Part shown: positions 56,793-64,000 of the stretch, in pieces
How positions within the stretch are numbered: the first letter of the stretch is position 1
How the letters are laid out: every line of letters starts with the position of its first letter
Assembly (NCBI RefSeq): GCF_001468135.1
Contig: NZ_LNYU01000032.1
Location: 201,162 to 265,161 of the forward strand
Reading direction: 5' to 3'
Length of the DNA stretch: 64,000 nucleotides
Source of the DNA: Legionella santicrucis
Lineage (GTDB): Bacteria; Pseudomonadota; Gammaproteobacteria; Legionellales; Legionellaceae
Program-made: the position numbers and the translations under genes
Notes under the pieces: model-generated
The model's database searches: none
The model's input: only the letters and a program-made list of their open reading frames with translations
What the model was told of the DNA's origin: nothing

Positions 56793-57158
56793 TCACAAAA
56801 CTTCAGCAGCTAGAGATATTATTTTCATAAATCTCTCTCGTAGCTCGCGAGTAACAGGGCCAAAAATACGAGTACCAATAGGCTCGTTTTGATTATTTAA
56901 AAGCACAGCTGCATTACCGTCAAAGCGTATTAAAGATCCGTCGTCTCTACGAACACCTTGTGCTGTACGAACAACAACAGCTTTCATCACCGCACCTTTT
57001 TTTACTTTACTTCTTGGTATTGCGTCCTTAATGCTCACTTTAATGATATCCCCGACACGAGCATATCTTCGGTGTGATCCACCAAGTACTTTAATACACA
57101 TAACTTTACGTGCTCCGCTATTATCAGCAACTTCGAGCACTGTCTGCATTTGGATCAT
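56793..57158 (-). CDS. rplN: 50S ribosomal protein L14
   Basis: 121 residues, [24 protein letters not shown] start, and tail [12 protein letters not shown]. First gene of the spc operon. An 88-base gap with a promoter separates it from rpsQ. Confidence 0.97.
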   Translation of the reverse strand: MIQMQTVLEVADNSGARKVMCIKVLGGSHRRYARVGDIIKVSIKDAIPRSKVKKGAVMKAVVVRTAQGVRRDDGSLIRFDGNAAVLLNNQNEPIGTRIFGPVTRELRERFMKIISLAAEVL

Positions 57159-57199
57159 TTTATTCTCCAGCTCTGATTTCGACCAGAAAAAGGTTGCTG

Positions 57200-57228
57200 A
57201 TTATATCAGGCCTTTTAGGGTTTTAAAA
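57200..57228 (-). promoter_or_regulatory. Predicted spc operon promoter
   Basis: On the minus strand TGATATAAT forms an extended -10 (TATAAT at 57205-57200) with a weak -35 TTTTAA (57228-57223) 17 bases upstream. The gap between rpsQ and rplN is much longer than others in the run, and E. coli has its spc promoter at the same place. Confidence 0.55.
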
Positions 57229-57231
57229 GTA

Positions 57232-57248
57232 AATCAACAGTGTTGATT
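57232..57248. repeat. Perfect palindrome at the end of rpsQ
   Basis: AATCAACA-G-TGTTGATT is a perfect 8-bp inverted repeat overlapping the rpsQ stop. It may be an RNA hairpin ending the S10 operon (no T run follows) or a site linked to the nearby promoter. Confidence 0.45.
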
Positions 57249-57498
57249 AAGAAATTACTTCAACTAATACCCAGCTTTTTGTTTTAGAGAGTGGTCTTGA
57301 CTCACGGATTTTAACTATATTACCAATTTGACATACTTGATTTTCGTCATGGGCATGTAATTTAGATCTACGCTTAATTATTTTTCCATATTTTGGATGT
57401 TTAACTGAGCGCTCAATCATCACGACTATAGTTTTATCCATTTTGTCACTAACAACTTTTCCAACTAACGTTCTGGCATTTGATTCACTATTAGACAT
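57247..57498 (-). CDS. rpsQ: 30S ribosomal protein S17
   Basis: 83 residues, [32 protein letters not shown] with OB fold; primary 16S binder. Last gene of the S10 operon. One base after rpmC. Confidence 0.97.
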   Translation of the reverse strand: MSNSESNARTLVGKVVSDKMDKTIVVMIERSVKHPKYGKIIKRRSKLHAHDENQVCQIGNIVKIRESRPLSKTKSWVLVEVIS

Positions 57499-57499
57499 G

Positions 57500-57694
57500 T
57501 CACTTACCTGCCTTTTCAGTCAACATTGTTTTTACTCTTGCCACTGATTTACGCACCATAGTGATAAGATGTGTTTTATCTAGTGAGCCACTTGCTTTTT
57601 TCATTCGTAAATTTAACTGTTCTTTACGTAATGAAAGTAATTCATTTTGCAGTTCTTCAATTGATAAACCGCGCAATTCGTCAATTTTTTTCAT
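57500..57694 (-). CDS. rpmC: 50S ribosomal protein L29
   Basis: 64 residues forming two helices ([28 protein letters not shown]). At the tunnel exit, docking site for SRP and trigger factor. One-base overlap with rplP. Confidence 0.96.
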   Translation of the reverse strand: MKKIDELRGLSIEELQNELLSLRKEQLNLRMKKASGSLDKTHLITMVRKSVARVKTMLTEKAGK

Positions 57695-58107
57695 TACATC
57701 ACCTTCCTTTCTTCGAATATAACTTTGAAAGGAAGTTTTGCTTTAGCCAGATCAAAAGCTTCCATCGCAAGCTCTCTGGACACTCCTTCCATTTCAAACA
57801 AAACCTTGCCAGGTTGAATTTGAGCAACCCAATATTCGACACTTCCTTTACCTTTACCTTGTCTCACTTCTAAAGGCTTTTGAGTAATCGGCTTATCAGG
57901 AAACACTCTAATCCAAATTTTTCCACCACGTTTAATATGACGGGTCATTGCTCTACGAGCAGCTTCAATTTGTCTTGCTGTCAAACGACCACGTTCTAAC
58001 GCTTTTAAACCAAATTCACCAAAACTGATGTTACTGCCTCTTAAAGCTAGACCTCTATTACGGCCTTTCATCTGTTTTCGGTATTTTGTACGTTTCGGTT
58101 GTAACAT
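57694..58107 (-). CDS. rplP: 50S ribosomal protein L16
   Basis: 137 residues, [19 protein letters not shown] start and [19 protein letters not shown]. Organises the A-site tRNA elbow region of the large subunit. Confidence 0.97.
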   Translation of the reverse strand: MLQPKRTKYRKQMKGRNRGLALRGSNISFGEFGLKALERGRLTARQIEAARRAMTRHIKRGGKIWIRVFPDKPITQKPLEVRQGKGKGSVEYWVAQIQPGKVLFEMEGVSRELAMEAFDLAKAKLPFKVIFEERKVM

Positions 58108-58123
58108 GATTCTTAATCCTCAC

Positions 58124-58780
58124 TTACTGCGCACTGTCAGTTGATCTTTTCTTTTGTGGTAAAACTTCACCCTTGAAGATCCAGACTTTTACGCCAATAA
58201 TACCGTAGGTAGTTTTAGACTCTGCTGTACCATAATCTATATCTGCTCTAAAGGTATGTAACGGTACACGACCTTCTCGATACCACTCACTGCGCGCAAT
58301 TTCTGCTCCACCAAGTCGTCCACTAACACAAATTTTAATTCCTTTGGCGCCTGCTTTTAGTGCTCCAGTCACTGCACGCTTCATCGCACGTCTAAACATA
58401 ACTCGTTGCTCTAATTGTTGAGCAATGCTTTCAGCAACCAGTGTAGAATCTAGTTCAGGCTTTTTAATTTCTTCTATATTAAGATGAACAGGAACACCTA
58501 GTTTACTTGATATTTCAGCACGTAAAGCTTCAATACCACCACCTTTTTTACCGATAATAATACCGGGTCGGGCAGTAAGTATTGTAACAACAGCGTTATT
58601 TGCAGGACGCTCTATAAGAATTTTACTTACGGCTGCAGCCATAAGTTTCTTTTTCAACTCAGTACGTAACTTGATATCTTGAATTAAAAATTCAGCGTAT
58701 TTTTTACCAGCAAACCACTTTGAATTCCAATCTTTAATAATACCAAGGCGAATGCCTATAGGGTTAACTTTTTGTCCCAT
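58124..58780 (-). CDS. rpsC: 30S ribosomal protein S3
   Basis: 218 residues: [14 protein letters not shown] start, KH domain with GKKGGGIE and C-terminal domain with [31 protein letters not shown]. At the mRNA entry channel. Confidence 0.98.
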   Translation of the reverse strand: MGQKVNPIGIRLGIIKDWNSKWFAGKKYAEFLIQDIKLRTELKKKLMAAAVSKILIERPANNAVVTILTARPGIIIGKKGGGIEALRAEISSKLGVPVHLNIEEIKKPELDSTLVAESIAQQLEQRVMFRRAMKRAVTGALKAGAKGIKICVSGRLGGAEIARSEWYREGRVPLHTFRADIDYGTAESKTTYGIIGVKVWIFKGEVLPQKKRSTDSAQ

Positions 58781-58782
58781 TG

Positions 58783-59118
58783 CTATTCCTCGTCAGATAC
58801 TTTAATCGTGATATGGCAGGTACGTTTGCAAATACGATTTGCACGTCCTTTAGCTCTGGGACTAATGCGTTTTAAAGTCATTGCTTCATCAACGCAAACC
58901 ATACCCACTTTTAAATCATCAATATCAGCTCCGTTATTATTTTCAGCATTAGCTATAGCTGATTCTAATAACTTAAGCATTAATTGAGCACCTTTTTTTG
59001 GTGTAAACTTGAGGACATCAAGTGCACCAGATACTTTCATATTTCGTATCATGTCTGCTACCAATCTGCCCTTTTGAGCGGATAAGGGAGCACCTTTCAA
59101 TTTAGCTGTAACTTCCAT
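58783..59118 (-). CDS. rplV: 50S ribosomal protein L22
   Basis: About 111 residues. ATG 59118 has AGG five bases upstream; ATG 59121 is too close to it. [15 protein letters not shown] and the tunnel-lining loop [20 protein letters not shown] are present. Confidence 0.97.
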   Translation of the reverse strand: MEVTAKLKGAPLSAQKGRLVADMIRNMKVSGALDVLKFTPKKGAQLMLKLLESAIANAENNNGADIDDLKVGMVCVDEAMTLKRISPRAKGRANRICKRTCHITIKVSDEE

Positions 59119-59127
59119 CATATCCTC

Positions 59128-59406
59128 TTATTTGCCTTTAGCCTTTCTGTCACCAGAATGACCTTTGAATGTTCGAGTCATGGCAAACTCACCTAATTTA
59201 TGACCGACCATATTATCTGTTATATATACAGGGATATGATCTTTACCGTTATGCACTGCAATTGTAAGGTCAATCATTTCAGGAACAATTGTTGAACGTC
59301 TTGACCAAGTTTTAATTGGTTTTTTTGATTTAGATTCGATTGCAGCTTCAACTTTGCTAATCAAATGATGGTCAACAAAAGGACCTTTTCTTATAGAACG
59401 AGCCAC
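59128..59406 (-). CDS. rpsS: 30S ribosomal protein S19
   Basis: About 92 residues. The GTG at 59406 follows AGAGGA by six bases and gives [19 protein letters not shown], the S19 start. The longer frame to 59421 would begin with the Shine-Dalgarno region itself. Tail [13 protein letters not shown]. Confidence 0.96.
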   Translation of the reverse strand: MARSIRKGPFVDHHLISKVEAAIESKSKKPIKTWSRRSTIVPEMIDLTIAVHNGKDHIPVYITDNMVGHKLGEFAMTRTFKGHSGDRKAKGK

Positions 59407-59424
59407 TTGATATCCTCTCAATAA

Positions 59425-60252
59425 TTATTTCTTCTTGCGTCTTCTGACAATGAAATCATCAGTACGCTTATTGCTTCTAGTTTTATAACCTTTAGTTGGT
59501 ACTCCCCAAGGTGATACTGGATGACGTCCACCTGAAGTACGTCCCTCACCTCCACCATGTGGGTGATCAACAGGGTTCATAGCAACACCACGTACAGTTG
59601 GGCGAATACCTCTCCAACGTTTAGCTCCAGCTTTACCTAAAGAGCGTAAACTGTGCTCGCTATTACTGACTTCCCCAATTACTGCTTTGCATAAAACATG
59701 TATCTTACGCATTTCACCTGAACGTAGTCTTAGTGTCGCATAAACACCTTCTTTTGCAACAATTTGACCACTAGCACCAGCACTTCGTAATACTTGTGCT
59801 CCTTTTCCTGGTTTCATTTCCACACAATGAATCGTAGTACCAACTGGAATATTTTTCAATGGTAAGCAGTTACCAACGCTAATAGGTGAATCAGCACCAC
59901 TAACGACTTTATCACCAACATTCAAGTTGGCTGGTGCAATGATATATCTTCGTTCACCATCTTGATAAACAATCAAAGCAATAAGAGCTGTTCTGTTGGG
60001 ATCATACTCAATACGCTCTACACGTGCCTCAACACCATCTTTATTTCGTTTAAAGTCAATAATACGGTATTGATTTCGCTGTCCACCACCGATATGCCTT
60101 ACAGTGATTCTACCTTGGTTATTTCTTCCGCCAGTTTTCTTTAGTTTTTCGACTAAAGCTGCGTGAGGTTTACCCTTATGAATGTGGTGGTGAACCACAC
60201 GTAACTCGCCACGCTTTCCTGGCGATGTAGGTTTAGATTTTAATAGTGCCAT
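59425..60252 (-). CDS. rplB: 50S ribosomal protein L2
   Basis: 275 residues with [22 protein letters not shown] (essential His region near the peptidyl transferase centre) and basic tail. Eleven bases after rplW. Confidence 0.98.
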   Translation of the reverse strand: MALLKSKPTSPGKRGELRVVHHHIHKGKPHAALVEKLKKTGGRNNQGRITVRHIGGGQRNQYRIIDFKRNKDGVEARVERIEYDPNRTALIALIVYQDGERRYIIAPANLNVGDKVVSGADSPISVGNCLPLKNIPVGTTIHCVEMKPGKGAQVLRSAGASGQIVAKEGVYATLRLRSGEMRKIHVLCKAVIGEVSNSEHSLRSLGKAGAKRWRGIRPTVRGVAMNPVDHPHGGGEGRTSGGRHPVSPWGVPTKGYKTRSNKRTDDFIVRRRKKK

Positions 60253-60263
60253 CTTAATCTGCC

Positions 60264-60560
60264 TTATTCGGTAGCTGTAAAGTCAATATCTTGATCTGCA
60301 TGAAGAGTTACAAAAGCCTTTTTCCAATCACTACGCTTTCCATTCATTTGTTTAAAACGTTTTGTTTTTCCCTTCACATTAACAACAGACACATTTTTAA
60401 CTTTGACGTTAAATATATTTTCTACCGCCATTTTAATTTCAGTCTTAGTTGCAGTTTTCAATACTTTGAAAGTAAACTGTTTAAGCTTATCCGCTATGAC
60501 AGTAGCTTTTTCAGAAGTATGTGGTTCACGTAGAACCATCAACAATCTTTCAGCGTTCAT
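60264..60560 (-). CDS. rplW: 50S ribosomal protein L23
   Basis: 98 residues, [21 protein letters not shown] start and [26 protein letters not shown]. Exit-tunnel docking protein. Its ATG overlaps the rplD stop by four bases (ATGA). Confidence 0.97.
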   Translation of the reverse strand: MNAERLLMVLREPHTSEKATVIADKLKQFTFKVLKTATKTEIKMAVENIFNVKVKNVSVVNVKGKTKRFKQMNGKRSDWKKAFVTLHADQDIDFTATE

Positions 60561-61162
60561 TGTAACTGTTCCTCAATTTTTTTAATTGCAGCTTCTGTAA
60601 CAACAACCTTTTCAAATCTTAATAAGGATACTGGATCTACAGTTGTAACGTCACAAATATCATAATCAATTAAGTTTCTTGATCCAAAATATTCATTTTC
60701 ACCAACTTCGGTCATTATAATCAGAGCATTTGTTACATTTAGCTGATTCATTTTGTTGATGAAATCTTTAGTCTTCTTACTTTCGCATTGAAAGTCACTG
60801 ACGACTAACAGGTTGCCTGTGCGGCAAAGTTCGGAGATTATACTACGTAATGCACGTTTGTACATTTTTTTATTAAGTTTTTGTGAATAATCTCTTTTTT
60901 TAGATGCAAATGTTACTCCACCACTTCTCCAAAGAGGACTTCGAATCGTACCAGCACGTGCACGACCTGTACCTTTTTGATTCCATGGTTTTTTTCCACC
61001 ACCTCTTACTTCAGAGCGAGTTTTTTGCGCGCTATTACCACTACGAGCATTATTCATATATGCCACAACTGCTTGATGAATCAAGCCTTCGTTGTAGCCA
61101 TATGCAAATACTTCTTGGTTCAGTGCTAATGTTGATTTTGTATCTATAGTAGTAATTTCCAT
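60557..61162 (-). CDS. rplD: 50S ribosomal protein L4
   Basis: About 201 residues. Start ATG 61162 overlaps the rplC stop (TGATG) with AGGTG upstream. The tunnel loop [25 protein letters not shown] is conserved. In E. coli L4 controls the S10 operon through a leader before rpsJ; here tuf lies just five bases from rpsJ, leaving no room for such a leader. Confidence 0.97.
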   Translation of the reverse strand: MEITTIDTKSTLALNQEVFAYGYNEGLIHQAVVAYMNNARSGNSAQKTRSEVRGGGKKPWNQKGTGRARAGTIRSPLWRSGGVTFASKKRDYSQKLNKKMYKRALRSIISELCRTGNLLVVSDFQCESKKTKDFINKMNQLNVTNALIIMTEVGENEYFGSRNLIDYDICDVTTVDPVSLLRFEKVVVTEAAIKKIEEQLQ

Positions 61163-61812
61163 CACTCACCTCGTGCTTGCTTTTTGGCTGCAGGCTTAAT
61201 TTCTACTCTTGAACCAGGTGCACCAGGTATCGCACCTTTTATTAGAAGTAAATTTCTTTCAGCATCTACACGTACGAGTTCAAGACTTTGAACTGTACAA
61301 CGAACATTCCCCATGTGTCCTGCCATCTTTTTACCTTTAAAAACACGACCAGGAGTTTGGTTTTGACCAATAGAGCCCGGAACACGATGTGATCTGGAAT
61401 TACCATGAGTAGCATCTTGTGTTCTAAAATTGTATCTTTTAACGGTACCTGCAAAGCCTTTACCTTTAGAAGTACCAGACACATCAACAAATTGGCCCGC
61501 TGTAAAGACATCAGCAATAGAAATCACTTGACCTGCAGTAAATTCATCTTCAGAGTCAACTAGAAATTCAACGAGCATATCTCCTGCTTCAATCTCAGCT
61601 TTTGCAAAATGGCCAGTTAAAGGTTTATTTACCTTTCCTGCCTTTTTTGCACCACCTGTTAACTGAATTGCAGAATAACCATCTGTGGTTTTTGTTTTAA
61701 CCTGTGAAACTCGATTAGGATGTACTTCAACAACAGACACAGGAACTGACACTCCATCTGCCATGAAGACTCGAGTCATACCGACTTTACGGCCTAATAA
61801 ACCGATCATCAT
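61162..61812 (-). CDS. rplC: 50S ribosomal protein L3
   Basis: 216 residues, [14 protein letters not shown] start (ATG 61812 or 61809) and the central loop with [34 protein letters not shown], including the Gln that is methylated in E. coli. Second gene of the S10 operon. Confidence 0.97.
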   Translation of the reverse strand: MMIGLLGRKVGMTRVFMADGVSVPVSVVEVHPNRVSQVKTKTTDGYSAIQLTGGAKKAGKVNKPLTGHFAKAEIEAGDMLVEFLVDSEDEFTAGQVISIADVFTAGQFVDVSGTSKGKGFAGTVKRYNFRTQDATHGNSRSHRVPGSIGQNQTPGRVFKGKKMAGHMGNVRCTVQSLELVRVDAERNLLLIKGAIPGAPGSRVEIKPAAKKQARGE

Positions 61813-61845
61813 TGTAACACCTCTTTAATATCCTTCACCTTAAAA

Positions 61846-62163
61846 TTAGTCATCAAGGCTTATCTGAACATCAACCCCTGCAGCCAGATCCAATTTCATC
61901 AAAGCATCTACTGTTTTTTCAGTTGGATGTACGATAACGACCAGGCGTTTATGAGTACGTAATTCATATTGATCTCGAGCATCTTTATTAACATGCGGTG
62001 AAGTCAATACAGTAAATTTTTCCTTGCGAATCGGCAATGGTATTGGTCCACGAATTTGTGCACCAGTACGCTTTGCAGTCTCCACAATTTCTCGAGTTGA
62101 TAAGTCAATCAACCGATGATCAAAGGACTTTAATCTTATTTTAATGTTTTGATTGCTACTCAT
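61846..62163 (-). CDS. rpsJ: 30S ribosomal protein S10 (NusE)
   Basis: 105 residues with [28 protein letters not shown] and [15 protein letters not shown]. Also the antitermination factor NusE. It begins five bases after the tuf stop, so it appears to depend on transcription from tuf or further upstream. Confidence 0.97.
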   Translation of the reverse strand: MSSNQNIKIRLKSFDHRLIDLSTREIVETAKRTGAQIRGPIPLPIRKEKFTVLTSPHVNKDARDQYELRTHKRLVVIVHPTEKTVDALMKLDLAAGVDVQISLDD

Positions 62164-62168
62164 TGTAA

Positions 62169-63359
62169 TTACTCGATAATTTTAGCGACAACACCGGCGC
62201 CAACAGTACGGCCACCTTCCCGAATTGCAAAACGCAAACCTTCATCCATCGCGATAGGCGCATGTAAATTTACAGTCAACTGTACGTTATCTCCAGGCAT
62301 TACCATTTCTACTCCAGATGGTAAATCACAAGTACCTGTTACGTCTGTTGTTCTAAAATAAAACTGCGGTCTATATCCATTGAAAAATGGAGTATGTCGC
62401 CCACCTTCCTCTTTAGATAAAACGTATACTTCCGCTTCAAATTTTGTATGAGGCTTAATTGTACCTGGTTTTGCTAATACTTGACCACGTTCAACTTCAT
62501 CTCGCTTAGTTCCACGGAGCAGTATACCTACGTTATCTCCAGCCCGTCCTTCGTCTAACAACTTACGGAACATCTCAACACCTGTGCAGGTCGTCTTTGA
62601 TGTATCACGAATTCCAACAATCTCAATCTCTTCGCCTACTTTCACAATTCCACTTTCGATACGTCCTGTTACTACTGTTCCTCGACCAGAAATTGAAAAT
62701 ACGTCTTCGATCGGTAATAAAAATGACTTATCAATGTTACGTACTGGCTCTGGAATGTATGAATCCATAGTTTCTACTAGCTTCTCAATCGCCGGTACAC
62801 CAATATCACTGGTATCACCTTCTAGCGCTTTCAATGCAGAACCAACAACAATTGGAATGTCATCCCCAGGAAAATCATAACTGCTTAACAAATCACGAAC
62901 TTCCATTTCAACAAGTTCTAACAGTTCAGGATCGTCAACCATGTCCGCTTTATTCATAAATACTACAATGTACGGTACACCTACTTGGCGTGACAACAAT
63001 ATATGCTCTCTGGTTTGTGGCATAGGACCATCCGCTGCAGATACTACCAGTATCGCTCCGTCCATTTGCGCAGCACCCGTAATCATATTCTTCACATAGT
63101 CAGCATGTCCTGGGCAATCCACATGCGCATAATGTCTGTTCGCTGACTCATATTCAACGTGCGCTGTAGATATTGTAATGCCTCGCTCTCTTTCTTCTGG
63201 TGCAGCATCGATCTGATCGTATGCTTTTGCTATACCACCAAATTTCTTTGCCATGATCGTGGTAATTGCCGCTGTTAATGTGGTCTTACCGTGGTCTACG
63301 TGACCGATCGTCCCCACATTCACATGTGGCTTTTTACGTTCAAATTTTTCCTTCGCCAT
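62169..63359 (-). CDS. tuf: Elongation factor Tu
   Basis: 396 residues, GTPase with G1 [10 protein letters not shown]3 [13 protein letters not shown]4 MNKADMVDD and G5 GSALKAL, plus domains 2 and 3. Delivers aminoacyl-tRNA to the ribosome. It is 33 bases downstream of tRNA-Thr, like tufB in E. coli, but is followed by rpsJ, like tufA, so it has a mixed context. Confidence 0.98.
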   Translation of the reverse strand: MAKEKFERKKPHVNVGTIGHVDHGKTTLTAAITTIMAKKFGGIAKAYDQIDAAPEERERGITISTAHVEYESANRHYAHVDCPGHADYVKNMITGAAQMDGAILVVSAADGPMPQTREHILLSRQVGVPYIVVFMNKADMVDDPELLELVEMEVRDLLSSYDFPGDDIPIVVGSALKALEGDTSDIGVPAIEKLVETMDSYIPEPVRNIDKSFLLPIEDVFSISGRGTVVTGRIESGIVKVGEEIEIVGIRDTSKTTCTGVEMFRKLLDEGRAGDNVGILLRGTKRDEVERGQVLAKPGTIKPHTKFEAEVYVLSKEEGGRHTPFFNGYRPQFYFRTTDVTGTCDLPSGVEMVMPGDNVQLTVNLHAPIAMDEGLRFAIREGGRTVGAGVVAKIIE

Positions 63360-63391
63360 TGGAAAGTCTCCCCATTTGCTATTTTACGTTA

Positions 63392-63467
<76 letters not shown>

Positions 63468-63518
63468 CTTACATACTAGCTTGCTGACTATATGAACAAG
63501 CAAATATTACTAATAAAT

Positions 63519-63592
63519 TGGAGCGGGTGATGGGAATCGAACCCACGCTATCAGCTTGGAAGGCTGAAGTTCTACCATTGAACTACACCCGC
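63519..63592 (-). tRNA. tRNA-Gly (TCC)
   Basis: 74 bases, GCGGGTG acceptor, encoded CCA; loop CTTCCAA between TCAGC and GCTGA gives anticodon TCC. Confidence 0.95.
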
Positions 63593-63611
63593 TTGTTTTA
63601 TCCTTCTTAAA

Positions 63612-63697
<86 letters not shown>

Positions 63698-63766
63698 AAA
63701 AAGAACGCTATTTTCTTTTAATATGAATAGAATGTCAACATTTTGTTAACGGTTAACCTCATAAGA

Positions 63767-63842
<76 letters not shown>

Positions 63843-63918
63843 ATATACTTCTTTTGCTCATGCTCTAAGCAATATTGTGACCTCTAACTTTTCTTTAGTT
63901 GATTAGTCACTTAAAAAA

Positions 63919-64000
63919 GCCCTGGCGATGACCTACTTTCACATGAGGAAACCTCACACTATCATTGGCGCATGTTCGTTTCACTTCTGAGTTCGAGATG
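63919..64000 (-). rRNA. rrf: 5S rRNA, 3' part (continues past window end)
   Basis: The last 82 bases read, on the minus strand, CATCTCGAACTCAGAAGTG ... GTAGGTCATCGCCAGGGC, the conserved 3' two thirds of bacterial 5S rRNA, followed by a T run. The 5' end and the rest of the rRNA operon lie beyond base 64000. Confidence 0.93.

Overview
The window looks like chromosome of a Legionella-type gammaproteobacterium. The DNA is AT-rich. Three or four long or unusual proteins look like Dot/Icm effectors, and one of them has a PmrA-type tandem TTAAT promoter box. The gene order and protein types (FabL-like and AcpXL-like genes for very-long-chain lipid A fatty acids, BamE, Fur, RatA, RnfH, LptM, DapF) also fit. 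The species cannot be named from the sequence alone.

Layout, left to right. (1) 51-5435: a 1794-residue helical repeat protein whose 5' end may lie outside the window, followed by a gene-poor stretch with palindromes and a broken 66-codon ORF. (2) 6072-27162: an efflux-rich block with three complete tripartite pumps, each with its own outer-membrane channel: an AcrB/MexB-like RND set (minus), an EmrAB set with its channel (plus) and a second RND set (minus). Between them lie a tightly coupled four-gene cassette (KAS III, extended SDR, metallo-beta-lactamase-fold hydrolase, adenylate-forming ligase; 12054-16153), an entericidin-like lipoprotein and a small secreted protein. (3) 27247-30805: a diguanylate cyclase, an RNase Z-like hydrolase and a class III adenylate cyclase. 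(4) 30881-34540: fur, bamE, rnfH, ratA, a carboxylesterase, lptM and dapF. (5) 34776-37040: an unknown 754-residue protein, another effector candidate. (6) 37248-42870: a six-gene minus-strand operon (FabL-type enoyl reductase, specialised ACP, double hot-dog dehydratase, ketosynthase, ketosynthase homologue lacking the catalytic Cys, LpxL-type acyltransferase). It resembles the rhizobial acpXL-lpxXL cluster and probably makes and attaches the very long acyl chain of lipid A. (7) 43072-48256: YajR-like MFS transporter; a pair of related proteins, one with a clan CD (caspase-like) His/Cys dyad, behind a PmrA-type box; a MerR-QueF fusion behind a MerR-type promoter with 19-bp spacer; and ssb. 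(8) 48721-63359: the whole alpha (rpsM-rplQ), spc (rplN-rpmJ) and S10 (rpsJ-rpsQ) ribosomal-protein run and tuf, all on the minus strand. (9) 63392-64000: tRNA-Thr, Gly, Tyr and Thr genes and the 3' part of a 5S rRNA, marking the end of an rRNA operon that continues to the right.

Highest-value observations are the MerR-QueF fusion with its apparent autoregulatory promoter, the PmrA-box caspase-like pair, the four-gene KAS III/SDR/MBL/adenylation cassette, the Cys-less ketosynthase partner in the very-long-chain operon, the repeat architecture of the first protein, and the direct junction of the tufB-type tRNA cluster with the S10 operon, which suggests recombination between tuf copies. All calls come from reading the sequence; no database search was run.
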